A stretch of DNA of 64,000 nucleotides from assembly GCA_024760905.1 (NCBI GenBank), contig CM045731.1, forward strand, positions 54,015,001 to 54,079,000. The letters run 5' to 3'. Position numbers and translations under genes: made by a program. Each line of letters opens with the position of its first letter. Position 1 is the first letter of the stretch. This stretch comes from Plotosus lineatus. Its lineage: Eukaryota > Chordata > Actinopteri > Siluriformes > Plotosidae. A model generated the notes under the pieces. That model made no database searches. It was not told the DNA's origin and was given only the letters and a program-made list of their open reading frames with translations. Positions 20,906 to 31,989 of the stretch are shown one piece after another.

Positions 20906-21325
20906 GTTACTATTAACATTTTCCTTTTTTTTTTAACTTTAATTCTTGAGCATTTTTTTACATTTAAAAGTGTTGTCTTTCTCTCTTTTTAAAACAGAGA
21001 GAAAAAAAAACAAATGCAGCGTGTCAAAACATGTAACATTAATTTCAAGAGGTAACAGCACAACGAGAGAATCTTCTCGAACCCGTCACACTTGTCAATG
21101 ATTGTTTTGCCAACACATGTAACCAAACCGGTCTATAAATGCGATTTTAGTTTTCTTTTTTTATTTACCTGCTCTCTTCTCGAAACAATATCATCTTTAT
21201 AGAGACATACAGTACATTCTACTTTCAGGTTATATACTAAATGCTACAGAAGCTAAATATTATTTTAAAGCATATAGGATATCTTAACTGCAGTTGTAAG
21301 AAAGTTGCTTATGTGTAATTAGCAT
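20906..21325. other. Intron 2, no recognised feature
   Basis: T-rich start, then ordinary AT-rich sequence. No supported feature. Confidence 0.5.
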
Positions 21326-21685
21326 CCCTTCATACATTTTCTGAACCGCTTAATCCTAATTGGGGTCACGGGGAGGCTGGCTCCCATCTCAGCCGACTCT
21401 GGGTGAGGGCGCAGTACACCCTGGACAGCTTACCAGGCCACTGCAGAGCCAACACTCACACAGACATTCATACTCACACCTAGGGCTGATTTGAAACAGC
21501 CAATTAATCTACTGTGTGCATGTTTTTGGATGGTGGGAGAAAACCGAAGGAGCTGGAGGAAAAACCCACACAAACACAGGGAGAACATGCATACAATACA
21601 CAGGGAAATGCCCAAAATGGGATTTGAACCCAGGGCCTTCTTGCTGTGAGGCAGGCATCCTAACCACTACGCCACTGTAGGTGGA
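21326..21685 (-). mobile_element. SINE-B copy, full length, reverse
   Basis: All parts are present on the minus strand: the head (CCTAACCACTACGCCACTGT on +), B box (GGGATTTGAACCCAG on +), core and tail (TTTCTGAACCGCTTAATCCT on +). Confidence 0.88.
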
Positions 21686-22077
21686 TCAAATGCAGTAAAT
21701 ACAAACCGGATTCCAAAAAAGTTGGCACACGATACAAATTGTGAATAAAAACTAAATGCAATGATGTGGAAGTGCCAAATTTCAATATTTTATTATGAAT
21801 AGAACATAGATGACACGGTCAAAAGTTTAAACTGAGAAAATGTATCATTTTAAGGGGAAAATATGTTGATTTTAAATTTCATGGTGTCAACAAATCTCAA
21901 AAAAAGCTGGGACAGGTAGCAATAAGAGACTGGAAAAGTCAATTGCACTTATAACAAACAGCTGGAAGACCAAGTACCACTAATGAGGTCCATTGGCAAC
22001 ATGACTGAGTATAAAAAGAGCTTCTCAGAGTGGCAGTGTCTCTCAGAAGCAAAGATGGATAGAGTATCCACCAATTA

Positions 22078-22530
22078 TTATTTTATGGATGCTTGTATAG
22101 CGCATTATTCATACAAGCATATGCTCCATGCGCATGAGAGTATTGCATAGAATATTGCGTAAACAGGAGTATCCAGAGGAAACCACACAAGCATGGGGAG
22201 AACATGGAAACTCCACACACATCCAAATACACACCAATCCTAAAGCGAGTAGTTCAGAAGGAGACAAAATCTCACAACCAATCACATGTCAAAACTTACC
22301 TTCATGGCTGAAAACTTAACTTTTTCAGCAGTACTTGGATGCATCATGCTACACACACACACACAAACCCCACACAGCACCTATCAACTGAGTTTGATTG
22401 ATGCTGAGCACCAAGCAGGAAGCAACAACTCCCAAATTTTAACGTCTTATGGTATAAAGCGGCCGGATTCAAACTCCGACCTTCCAGAGGATAAAGCGGA
22501 CGCTCTACCAACTGAGCTAAATCCCCGGTA
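22078..22530 (-). mobile_element. tRNA-headed SINE-like insertion in the Tc1 element
   Basis: On the minus strand from about 22525 down there is TTTAGCTCAGTTGGTAGAGC (a perfect A box), a B-box-like GAGTTTGAATCC and plausible D and T arms. The acceptor stem does not pair, so this is a SINE head and not a tRNA gene. The rest contains a TATAGCGCA hairpin near 22090-22120, a reversed SINE-B core (22150-22215) and a short (CA)n. It interrupts the Tc1 leader between CCACCAATT and GCCCCCAATG. I could not define a target duplication. Confidence 0.65.
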
Positions 22531-22539
22531 TAATGCCCC

Positions 22540-23560
22540 CAATGTTTCACAGAAAGATTGTGGATCAATATCAGAAAGGTGTTTCCCAGCAAAAAAATTG
22601 CAGACTTTGACGTTATCATCATCTACAGTGCATAACACCATTCAAAGATTCAGAAAATCTGGAACAATCTCCGTGCGTAACGGTCAAGGCCGAAAAACCA
22701 TACTGGATGCCCATGATCTTCAGGCCTTTAAACAGCACTGCAGCACAAACAGGAATGCTACTGTAAGGGAAATCACAGAATGGGCTCAGCAATACCTCCA
22801 GAAACCATTGTCGGTGAACACAATCCACCGTGCCATCCGACGTTGCCGGCTGAAACTCTACAGTATAAAGAAGAAGCCATTTCTAAACAGGACCCAGAAG
22901 CACAGGCGTTTTCTCTGTGCTGGAGGTCATTTAAAATGGAGTGTGGCAAAGTGGAAAACTGTTCTGTGGTCAGACGAATCACAATTCAAAGTTCTTTATG
23001 GAAAACTGGGACGCCATGTCATCTGGACTAAAGAGGACAAGGACAACCCAAGTTGTTATCAGCACTCAGTTTAGAAGCCTGCATCTATCATGGTATGGGG
23101 TTGCATGAGTGTGTGTGGCATGGGCAGCTTGCACATCTGAACATCTGAAAAGGCACCATCACTGCAGAAAGGTATGCAGTATTTGGGTTCTAGAACAACA
23201 TATACTCCCATCCAAACGTCGTCTCTTTCAGAGAAGACCTTGCATTTTTCAACATGATAATGCCAGACCACATGCAGCATTAATTGCAGCCTTATGGCTG
23301 CGTAGGAAAAGATCCGGGAATTGAAATGGCCAGCCTGCAGTCCAGATCTTTCACCTCATAGAGAACATTTGGCACATCATAAAGAGGAAGGTGCATCAAA
23401 GAAGGCTCAAGACAGTTGAACGCTTAGAGGCCTGTATTAGACAAGAATGGGACAGCATTCCTATTTTTAAACTTGAGAAACTTGTCTCCTCGGTCCCCAG
23501 ACATTTGCAGACTGTTGGAAGAAGTAGAGGGGACGCCTCACAGTGGTGAAAATGGCCTTC
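22540..23560 (+). pseudogene. Tc1-family transposase, inactivated
   Basis: A DDE transposase for cut-and-paste movement. N-terminal helix-turn-helix region TVHNTIQRFRKSGTISV, then the GRKTI linker, and the catalytic first Asp in WSDESQF (about 22970). The second Asp is in IFQHDNARPHAALIAALW (about 23245). The frame is broken by a CAG-to-TAG stop at 23072-23074 (after NPSCYQHSV) and by further frameshifts; the third acidic motif region (SPDLSP, about 23340) is out of frame with altered following residues. The upstream part of the 262-codon open frame (22286-22535) is the inserted SINE and not transposase. Confidence 0.9.
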
Positions 23561-23779
23561 TCCCAACTTTTTTGAGATTTGTTGACACCATGAAATTTAA
23601 AATCAACATAATTTTCTCTTTAAATGCTACATTTTCTCAATTTAAACATTTGACCCTGTCATCTATGTTCTATTTGGAATAAAATATTGAAATTTGGCAC
23701 TTTCACATCATTGCACTCAGTTTTTATTTACAATTTGTTTGGTGTGCAAACTTTTTTGGAATTGGATTTGTAAAAATAA

Positions 23780-24003
23780 ATGGCTCAGATGCAGTGTCTT
23801 TATATCTCGGCTCAAGTCAGTAATAGAGGTGTAGCGATGTATTAATTTTTCTTATTGTTACGTGGTACTTTCAGCAACAGATGAACATCTCAGCTTTATG
23901 TAAACAAGATGCAAACATGAGCAGGTGGTGATATTAAGGCTTTGATATGATGTGGAAACGAGTTCTTGTCAGGTGTGAGGCTGCAGCACTGTTTTAAAAT
24001 GTT
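23780..24003. other. Intron 2 spacer
   Basis: Short unrecognised spacer between the Tc1 element and a SINE-A copy. Confidence 0.5.
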
Positions 24004-24020
24004 ATTGTTTCTGTGGTAAT

Positions 24021-24362
24021 TAGAGCAGCGGTGGCCTGCTGGTAAAGGGCGCTGGATCGCTGAACCTAAGGTTGGGGGTTCCACAAGGTCGTCATTGTCT
24101 CTCTTGGGATATCAAAGTCTCTTAACTGGGATATCAAAGATCTGCTATGTCTCTCACTGTCTATGATGAGAGGTTCATGTAAAAGAACCATTGCTGACTT
24201 TCATAAAGAGGAGCTGCATAGCCGTCAGCATGTTTCTGCCCCTTGTTAAAGGGTTGTGTCAGGAAGGGCATCCAACGTAAAAACCTATGCCAAATCAAAC
24301 ATGTGAATCAGATGATTCACTGTGGTGATCCCTGAAAAAGGGAACAAGCCGAAAGGAAAAGA
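24021..24362 (+). mobile_element. SINE-A copy, full length
   Basis: Head AGCGGTGGCCTGCTGGTAAA with GGATCGCTGAACC, then ATGTAAAAGAACCATTGCTG and AGGAAGGGCATCCAACGTAA. The end is RTE-like: GATGATTCACTGTGGTGATC, then CCGAAAGGAAAAG. Target duplications ATTGTTTCTGTGGTAAT (24004-24020) and ATTGTTTGTGTGGTAAT (24363-24379) differ by one base. Confidence 0.92.
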
Positions 24363-24379
24363 ATTGTTTGTGTGGTAAT

Positions 24380-24710
24380 GCAGCGACTTAAAAAAATAAA
24401 ATCTCATTATCGGAGAGGAAAGGATAACTTAATAATGGGTTAAGAATTACTTCTTTTGATCCATTCTCTTCATTAAATATGGGTCAGAAATTGGCCTGTG
24501 GTGTCCCAGAATGTCTCTGGATGGAGAGCTGGTGGCATGATGATAACATCCTGATAGCCATTCATGTGTCATGCAGCATGAAGTCACTGGAGGTGCGCTC
24601 AAGCAAAGTAACCATGTCTCTCAAACACTCTACATGCACCCGCTTTGTGTATGTGTGTGTCTATACACTAGAACCAGCTAGATATTGAGGAGCCAGAACA
24701 CATTTTTAAT
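24380..24710. other. Intron 2, no recognised feature
   Basis: No supported feature. A 69-codon frame has no family. Confidence 0.45.
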
Positions 24711-24711
24711 C

Positions 24712-24933
24712 AATCCAGTGAGGACATTTTTGAAAAGTGCGGACATTTGAGATATTCCATTTCAAATGGCTCTTTAAAGGTCAAGATTTTTTAAGGATCA
24801 GATAATAATTAGTTTTAGGTTAGGGTTAGGCTAAAGGTTGGGACTTGGTATTTAGTTGTAATGGTGAAGATAGGGTAAAGTGGAAAGAACTGTATTATGC
24901 AAATGAGAGTCTTGACAAGAACAGAGGTGAAGG

Positions 24934-25030
<97 letters not shown>

Positions 25031-25660
25031 TTGTATTTGCTACATATTGAGAACCATAACATTTTCTTAACAACCCAGGGGAAAAAAAGGACATTTGATC
25101 TGGTCTTGACTTTTTCGAATCACTCTAGAAGGGTTACATCTTTCTTTTAGGGCTCAGGTTAGAATTTGGTTTATCTTACTGTTAGGGTAAAGGTTTTAAA
25201 TTTGTATTTAGCTATAATAGTCAAGGTTAAGATAAAGTGGAAGGGACGACATGATATCGGTGAAAGTCCCCACAGAGATAGAAGTAAAAGTGTGTGTCTA
25301 TAAACTTGAATTTGATACATATTGAGGACGTTGATACATATTGAGAACAATGAGCATATTTGAGACATATTTGACATATATATATACATACATATACATA
25401 TAATGAGCATATTTGATAAATATTGAGGACAATGAGCATGTTTTTAACCAACTGAGTCAGGACATTTTTATTTATTTATTTATTTACTTGTTTATTCATT
25501 TAAAGAAAGGACATTTTGGTTGGTCCTGACTTTTGCAAATGGCTCTATAAGGATCAAGGCTCCCGTTTAGAGTTCAGGTGATAATTATGGTTAGGGTTTC
25601 AGTTATAATGCATTATATTAGTGAATGTCTTCAAATGTTAGAAATATACGAGCGTGTGTT
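24712..25660 (+). repeat. Three diverged tandem units with telomere-like motifs
   Basis: Units begin near 24720, 25070 and 25445, each with GGACATTTT or similar, a CTGACTTTT-type block, AATGGCTCTWTAAGG or variant, then TTAGGGTTAGG or similar and TTTAGTTGTAATGGT. (TG)n at 24937-24980 joins (AT)n at 24981-25027 at the end of unit 1. I have seen this repeat type in other teleost introns, but cannot name it. Confidence 0.65.
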
Positions 25661-25862
25661 TTCATGATAGTAAACTGGTTATTTATTGGCTATAAAAATG
25701 TCAAGATAATCACATGGTCACAGAAAAGGTGGTCCTTCGCAGACTAGCTCACCATTACTCGTGAAAACACACCACATTCGTGACAATGCTCATGAACCCT
25801 GCTGTAGTATTATTTCTTGTGCACTGGGACTTTTGGATTTAATTGCAGAACAAAGACAAGTG

Positions 25863-26290
25863 CAGTGATACCTCACCTCACGAAAGACCCAACAAACAAA
25901 AAAATCCAGGTTATGAAACACATTTACCTAAAATATACGTCTCTGGATATGTAACAAATTCACGTTACGAAACGCGCCATCTCAAAAATTCAAACAATGG
26001 CTTTGGTGACGAGTTGCTCTCCCATTGGCTATCTCCCAAAATCCCACCCCGCTGGCCTCCCAGTGGCTAGGAGGGAGCTGCATCTCCATAATACCCATGA
26101 TGCTTTTCGTGTGCCTTCAACCCATTGTTCGTCATGGAATTCTAACACGCATAAAGGACAGAGTTACTGTTGTTTCAAGAGTTTTTTGAGTGTGCTAATG
26201 GCAACTTTATTTTTTGGCTCAGGCTTTTAACCATGCATAAACATTTGTAAGATTATAACTCTGCTAAGAAGACATGGTCAACACACGCAT

Positions 26291-26351
<61 letters not shown>

Positions 26352-26677
26352 CTCACACACACACACGCGTGCGCGCGTGTGATTCCCGGTTAAAGTAGGA
26401 ATAGTGCAAGTGAAAAGAAGAAGCGATCTCTTTGCATGCGGTTGAGTGCTATCGCACAGAAATATGCCTGAAACCCGTCTACCATCAGTACGATATTGAA
26501 GCAGAAGGAGGCCTTAAAAGGTATACTTTTATAGTTTTTAAATGGTTTAGGTGGTAGTCTGGAGGGCCTTGGAATGAATCAGGCCTTTTACATGTAAAAT
26601 GCGGCTCAACTTACGAAAAAATCAGGTTATGAAACCACTTCTGGAACGGATTCATTTCGTAAGTTGAGGTACCACTG
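25863..26677. mobile_element. TA-flanked mariner-like MITE, family 4
   Basis: Ends CAGTGATACCTCACCTCACG and CAGTGGTACCTCAACTTACG (right reversed). TA follows the right end; the left flank is TG. The inner parts are inverted over longer distance (TATGAAACCACTTCTGGAAC). (CA)n at 26291-26349 is followed by an ACACGCGTGCGCGCGTGTG block. No transposase. Confidence 0.8.
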
Positions 26678-27032
26678 TACTGTAGTGTGAAGCCTCCCAG
26701 TACTGTAAATATAACACTACTTGGAACACCACTGGTCCAATCAAATCACTGGGCCAGAGCTCACTGTTTTATTTAAAAATCTCTCTATACTTCCATACTG
26801 CACCCCTGTGATAATAGTTTGGACCAGGCGTGGACAACGTGCCACTCTTCAGCCCCATAGATTTTTGTCTTTGGCCTTGACCAAAAAATCATGAAAATGA
26901 ATAACGGTTATTTCTTCATTTAATTTTATTTATATAGTTTTACTTTGTTGTTGAACACTTATCTTGGAGTTCGAGGTGATACTTTAACATCTAATTTTAA
27001 AAAGCTTTTTTTTTTTTTTTTTTTTAAACAAT

Positions 27033-27811
27033 TTGTCAATTAAAATATATCACATAACGTCAATAGCCCTCGCCTTTACCTGCAGGCTGGTTCTTCAGTG
27101 TACGACCCCTGCACTAACCATAAGTAAATCCCACAAAAGGAAAGTACCAGAAGAAAATAGAGAGTTTAATTCTGCATCGACAGATTTATTTGCCAATGGA
27201 TTAAAGGGCCAAACGTGGGGGCAGGACATTTGTGAGGCTGTTTTGAATTGTCTAAAAGCCAAAGGAATAAACACCACTTACCTGGTGTCTGTGTCTAGTG
27301 ATGGGGCACCCAGTATGAGAGCAGCACAGAAGGGCTTTGTGAATTTACTTCAAAAGTCATTGGATCGAGAGCTGATGAAGTTTCACTGCACCCTCCACCA
27401 AGAAGCACTGTGCGCTCAAACATTCCCTCTGAGTCTTAAACTCTTAGTCATAAAGGTTCCCGACCCCTGGGATAAAGATTTACGAGTGTCCAAGTTCAAA
27501 TGCCTGACAGTGGATCTTGAAGATGTTGCCTGTCAGAAGGCCATTCTCACTAAAGAGCACAAATGGAGTGATATTGATAACCTCCCAAAACCTGACAACT
27601 TGTTTTTGAAACATGGAGTACCATTCCTGACACGTATATGAACATGAAAAATTATGCAGTTGGAGTCCTGTCCATCTTTGGCTCAGCATACTTATGCGAG
27701 AATGTTTTCTCAAGCATGAACTTCATAAAGTCCAAATATCGCTCCCGCCTCACAAATGAGAGCCTACAGTCCTGTGTGAAAATCAAAGTACATCTTATAG
27801 CCCCGACATAG
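27033..27811 (+). pseudogene. hAT transposase remnant (GTF2IRD2/ZBED-like)
   Basis: A 202-codon open frame (27033-27641) carries KRKVPEENREFN (typical of the start of these transposases) and GQDICEAVLNCLKAKG. It also has VSSDGAPSMRAAQKGF with a catalytic-type Asp, and FHCTLHQEALCAQTF. After a break, 27664-27811 encodes the hAT dimerisation region, SIFGSAYLCENVFSSMNF then SKYRSRLTNESLQSCVKI. The zinc finger and much of the middle are deleted. The family is the one domesticated in GTF2IRD2, but this copy is truncated and within transposon ends, so it is a pseudogene. Confidence 0.85.
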
Positions 27812-28076
27812 GGAAAATCTGCAGCGAACTTCAGAAACAGAAATTGCATTAAACAGGTGAGAACAATAGCATTATGCTATTACAGACGCTCCCCGACTTA
27901 TGTTTTTAATTGGTTCCGGACGGCCGAACGTAAGTTGAATGTGAACCTAAGTTGTTACAGTGACGTATGACGTGTGATGTATGATGCTCATACTGTACTA
28001 TGCATCCGTAAATACCATTACCATATCTCATAAAACACCCCCAAATCAATTATTATAAACATAACATTGTAAAATT

Positions 28077-29628
28077 GTATGGAAGTGTCTAGGGGAGGTA
28101 GCAGTAGATTTTCTGACAAGAATATTCAACAAGGTCTTAGAAAGTGAGCAGATGCCGGAGGAATGGAGAAGTGTGCTTGTGCCCATTTTTAAGAACAAGG
28201 GAGATGTACAGAGTTGTGGCAACTACAGAGGGATAAAGTTGATGAGCCATACAATGAAGTTATGGGAAAGAATAGTGGAAGCTAGACTAAGGGCAGAGGT
28301 CAGCATTTGTGAACAACAGTTTGGTTTCATGCCAAGAAAGAGTATCACAGATGCAGTGTTTGCTTTGAGGATGTTAATAGAGAAGTACTCTCTATTAGGA
28401 GGACATGAAGGTCGTTGGTGTAAGAGAAGAAGATGCAAAGGATAGGGTGAGATGGAGGCAGATGATTCGCTGTGGCGACCCCTGAAGGGAAAAGCCGAAA
28501 GGAAAAGAAGAAGAAGAAAGAAGAATAGAGAAGTACTGAGAAGGTCAGAAGGAGCTGCATTGTGCCTTTGTGGATCTGGAGAAAGCATATGACAGAGTGC
28601 CGAGAGAAGAACTGTGGTATTGTATGAGGAAGTCTGGAGTGGCAGAGAAGTATGTTAGAGTGGTGCAGGACATGTATAAGAGATGTAAGACAGTGGTGAG
28701 GTGTGCTGTCGGTGTGACAGAAGAGTTCAAGGTGGAGGTGGGACTGCATCAAGGGTCAGCTCTCAGCCCGTTCTTGTTTGCTATGGTGATGGACAGGTTG
28801 ACAGACGAGGTTAGACAAGAATCTCCATGGACTATGATGTTTGCAGATGTTTGACATCATGATCTGCAGTGAGAGCAGAGAACAAGTGGAGGAAAATCTA
28901 GAGAGGTGGAGGTATGGCCTGGAAAGGAGGGGAATGAAGGTTAGTCTCAGTAAGACAGAATACATGTGTGTGTGAACGACAAGGACCCAAGGGGAACGGT
29001 GAGGTTACAGGGGGCAGAGATAAAGAAGGTGGAGGATTTTAAGTACTTAGGCTCAACAATCCGGAGCAATGGAGAGTGTGGAAAAGAGGTGAAGAAGCGC
29101 GTGCAGGCAGGTTGGAATGGATGGAGAAAAGTGTCCGGTGTGATAGGAGAGTATCAGCAAGAATGAAGGGAAAAGTGTACAAGACGGTGATGAGGCCAGC
29201 GATGTTGTATGGTTTAGAGACAGTGGCCCTGGGGAAAAGACAGGAGTCAGAGTTGGAGGTAGCAGAGATGAAAATGTTGAGGTTCTCTTTGGGAGTAACG
29301 AGGATGGATAGGATCAGAAATGAGTACATCAGAGGGACAGCACATGTTAGATGTTTTGGAGACAAAGTCAGAGAGGCTAGATTGAGATGGTTTGGACATG
29401 TACAAAGGAGGGATAGTGAGTATATTGGTAGTAGGATGCTGAGGTTGGAACTACCAGGCAGAAGGCCCAGAGGAAGACCAAAGAGAAGATTTATGGATGT
29501 GGTGAAGGCGGACATGAAGGTCGTTGGAGTAAGAGTAGAAGATGCAGAGGATAGGGAGAGCTGGAGGCAGATCATTTGCTGTGGCGACCCCTGAAGGGAA
29601 CAGCCGAAAGAAAAAGAAGAAGAAGAAG
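28077..29628 (+). mobile_element. RTE-clade LINE, 5' truncated
   Basis: It starts inside the reverse transcriptase (VWKCLGE) and ends with the 3' signature GTGGCGACCCCTGAAGGGAA, then AGAAG repeats. RT motifs FVDLEKAYDRVP (as a displaced frame) and GLHQGSALSPFLFAMV are present. The FADD box is destroyed by a small insertion giving GCAGATGTTTGACATC near 28845-28860. The C-terminal region LRWFGHVQRRDSEYIG (29385-29432) is open. Several frameshifts make it inactive. Confidence 0.93.
28390..28523 (+). mobile_element. Very short RTE 3' end nested in another RTE copy
   Basis: 134 bp of the LINE's last bases (GGACATGAAGGTCGTTGGTG to AAGAAGAAG) sit within the RT region of the host copy. The 14-bp duplication AATAGAGAAGTACT flanks it at 28376-28389 and 28524-28537. 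Confidence 0.93.
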
Positions 29629-30217
29629 AACTTAAAATAATATCAAATATATCAAATTATATCAACATTAATTTCAAATAAATTAAATTCAAGCAAAATA
29701 ATTTCAAATTGATAAATTTTAATCAAATTCACTCATCAAATATCAAATACAGTATCAAATATAACCTTTAACATTCTCTATGAGGCGATCTTTCTGCTTG
29801 TAAATGGTTCCGATGGTCGACGGATGGTCACATAACATGAAGTTGAGCTGAATCACATTCCATGAAGCTGAGCCGACTCACTTTACATGAAGCTTAAAAC
29901 AGCCAATAAACGCGGCTTTGTTTAGTACTCAGCCTGCACTGATGTGAATCACCAGCAGAGCAGAGAGTTGTCTCTTTCCTGGATTTGGGTTTTCATTCAT
30001 TTTACAACTCTCTTTGCTTAACTGAGTATGCATGGTAGATTGCGCCAATCAGAGCAGATAGTTAATTCATCTCTGTGTATGAGACTTGCACCCATGCTAG
30101 TCGGCTTACGCTTCTGACCAACCATATTTGCTTCGGGTTACAAAAGTCCGCAAAACAGTATAAACACAAAGATCACAGAGACGATGTCTTAACCCAAGAG
30201 TAACACGCTGTATAACT

Positions 30218-30308
<91 letters not shown>

Positions 30309-30993
30309 AACTGAACTGGAAAGAAGGAGGGGCATGTTCAGTCTGTCGTTTGTAAGCAATGAACACAGCGTCATTGCGTCATTGCGTCATTACATCAGCG
30401 TACTACGTAGATACGTCGAAAATCTAAATTTGACTTTTTTTTGGGAAAAAAAAAACGTAACAGCGAAAAAACATAAAAACTGATGAACATAAGTCGGGGA
30501 ACATCTGTATTTTTCAGAAAAAAATTAAATATTTCAGCTGATGTGGTTTTTTTTGTATACTCAGGTGCTTCGAATGATTGCTGGCTGTGAAAGAAACCCG
30601 AAGATGTTGAGAGCACATTAAAATGGACTTGTTAAAAACCTTCATAATTTTATGTTTAATTTTTAAAGCGACAACTCAATTTTTTATTTATATTAAAGTG
30701 GGCAAGTTTTCATTTTAGTTTTGCACAAGTACGTATAGGAAGGTTTCAAATAGGCCTGCATGGCTCACTGTTTAATTTATTTAAAAGTAGGCCTACAAAT
30801 GCAGACTGCAATTCTATTTATTGTATTCCATGACTGTAACAAGTAAATTAAAAATAAATAAATAAATAAAATAAAAAAGATTAAAACTTTTAAAAATTAT
30901 GAGCACTGTTATTTTTTGCGGCTCTAGACTATTTTTCTCTTGCGGAAGAGGGGCAAAATGGCGCTTTAGATAATAAAGGTAACCAATGGTCTG

Positions 30994-31479
30994 GACAATG
31001 ATGTAAATCTGTCTGTGGGTCATCCTGTCAGTTTGATTCAAACATTTCTACACTAGGGTAAAGTCTTTCAGCCAGTGTCCACATGGTTAAGTGCTTCCTG
31101 TATGTGGTTCTGCTGAAAAAAAAGTAGCATTAAGGGAGCTTCGCTGCCACTTTCTCAGCTGGCTTTCCCCTGGAGTATGACTTTAATCAGTTTAATTAGG
31201 CCTTCGCTGCTCAAGTGCTAATGGAGTTTTAGGCTGAGCCGCCAGCATGAGAGATGTGTTTTCCACGCTGGATGAAACTGTGCGATTAAATTGAAAAGTG
31301 AAAATGTGTCTGACTCCTGGCGTGAACATGGTATGTAACCTTCATAAAAGAACATCAAAAAGAACGTCTTCAATTCCATATTGAATGAAACCTGATGCAA
31401 ATTTATTCATCAGCAAGTTATATTTACCAATACTTTAGAGATTGGTGTGTGTTATGGGCAAGAACTGTGGGATTTCATC
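30994..31479. other. Intron 2, apparently unique, conserved-looking block
   Basis: 31110-31390 is non-repetitive with homeodomain-like cores (TTTAATCAGTTTAATTAGG). It could be a conserved non-coding element. This needs comparison with other fish and cannot be proven here. Confidence 0.35.
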
Positions 31480-31640
31480 CTCACATCACTTGTGAAATGT
31501 TTTATAGGATTTTTTGCATGGGGGCTTTTATTGCATGGGTTCTCTGCGAGCACCCCAATTTCCTCCCACAGTCCGAGGACATGAGGCTACTCTAAACTGC
31601 CCAAAGATGTGCAAATGAGTGTTAATGTTTTTGTGGGATG
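31480..31640 (+). mobile_element. SINE-B fragment
   Basis: GCATGGGTTCTCTGCGAGCA and TTTCCTCCCACAGTCCGAGG mark the core. Head and tail are lost. Confidence 0.6.
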
Positions 31641-31694
31641 TGACATTCATGCCAGTTGTCACATGAAATATACACGCTGTGATGATGTCACAGA

Positions 31695-31985
31695 TGAACA
31701 GACGGATGGATGGATGGATGGATGGATGGATGGATGGATGTGTGTTGAATGGATGGATGGCTGGATAGTTGGTTGGCTAAATGGATGGATGGATGTTTGG
31801 TTGAATAAATGGAAGGATTGAGGGATGGATGTATGGATGGATGGATGGGTTGATGGTTGGTTGAATGGATGAATGGATAGATGGTTGGTTGAATTGATTA
31901 ATGGATGGATGTTTGGTTGAATAGATAAATGGATGCATGGTTCTTTGAATGGCTGGATGGTTAGATGATGGGATGAATGGATGGT
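31695..31985. repeat. (GGAT)n array with GGTTGAAT-type variants
   Basis: About 290 bp begin as pure GGAT/ATGG units and continue as a higher-order mix with TGGTTGGTTGAAT. The frames over it are repeat translation. Confidence 0.92.
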
Positions 31986-31989
31986 TGGC

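Larger units (their letters stand above)
21702..23770 (+). mobile_element. Tc1-like transposon with inserted SINE
   Basis: Terminal inverted repeats CAAACCGGATTCCAAAAAAG and CAAATCCAATTCCAAAAAAG (right end reversed) are flanked by TA at 21700-21701 and 23771-23772. A second motif CAAAAAAAGCTGGGACAGG near 21895 suggests two transposase-binding repeats per end (IR/DR layout). The normal ~1.6 kb length is raised by a ~450-bp insertion at about 22078-22530. The transposase inside is dead. Confidence 0.92.
27883..30507. mobile_element. TA-flanked mariner-like element, family 5
   Basis: Ends CAGACGCTCCCCGACTTATG and CAGATGTTCCCCGACTTATG (right reversed) with TA on both sides. About 1.55 kb of its 2.6 kb is a later RTE insertion. 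The rest has no coding capacity and includes (AT)n at 30221-30295. Confidence 0.82.
26825..30993 (+). mobile_element. Degraded hAT transposon with nested insertions
   Basis: Left end CAGGCGTGGACAACGTGCCA and right end (reversed) CAGACCATTGGTTACC resemble the CAGGGGTCGGCAACC termini of the hAT element at 11640. GCGGCTCTAGAC and GAGGGGCAAAATGGCGCT lie just inside the right end. A transposase remnant is inside. No 8-bp duplication can be read, so it is old. A TA-flanked element carrying RTE copies was inserted later at 27883-30507. Confidence 0.7.

Noticed and set aside
22444..22525. Possible tRNA gene on the minus strand
   Set aside because: A and B boxes and D/T arms are good, but the acceptor stem does not pair and the anticodon arm is defective. 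It sits in a composite repeat, so it is a SINE head.
22286..22535. N-terminal extension of the Tc1 transposase frame
   Set aside because: The open frame passes through an inserted SINE-like sequence and is not transposase.
24800..24835. Interstitial telomere array
   Set aside because: Only one or two TTAGGG-like motifs inside a dispersed unit, not a (TTAGGG)n array.
27440..27475. hAT-terminus-like GGTTCCCGACCCCTGG inside the transposase remnant
   Set aside because: It resembles a hAT end but has no partner end or 8-bp duplication that I can find. It may mark the internal deletion, or be chance.
27033..27811. Domesticated GTF2IRD2/ZBED-like gene
   Set aside because: The zinc finger and central part are missing, the frame is broken, and degraded hAT ends surround it. 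It is a transposase remnant.
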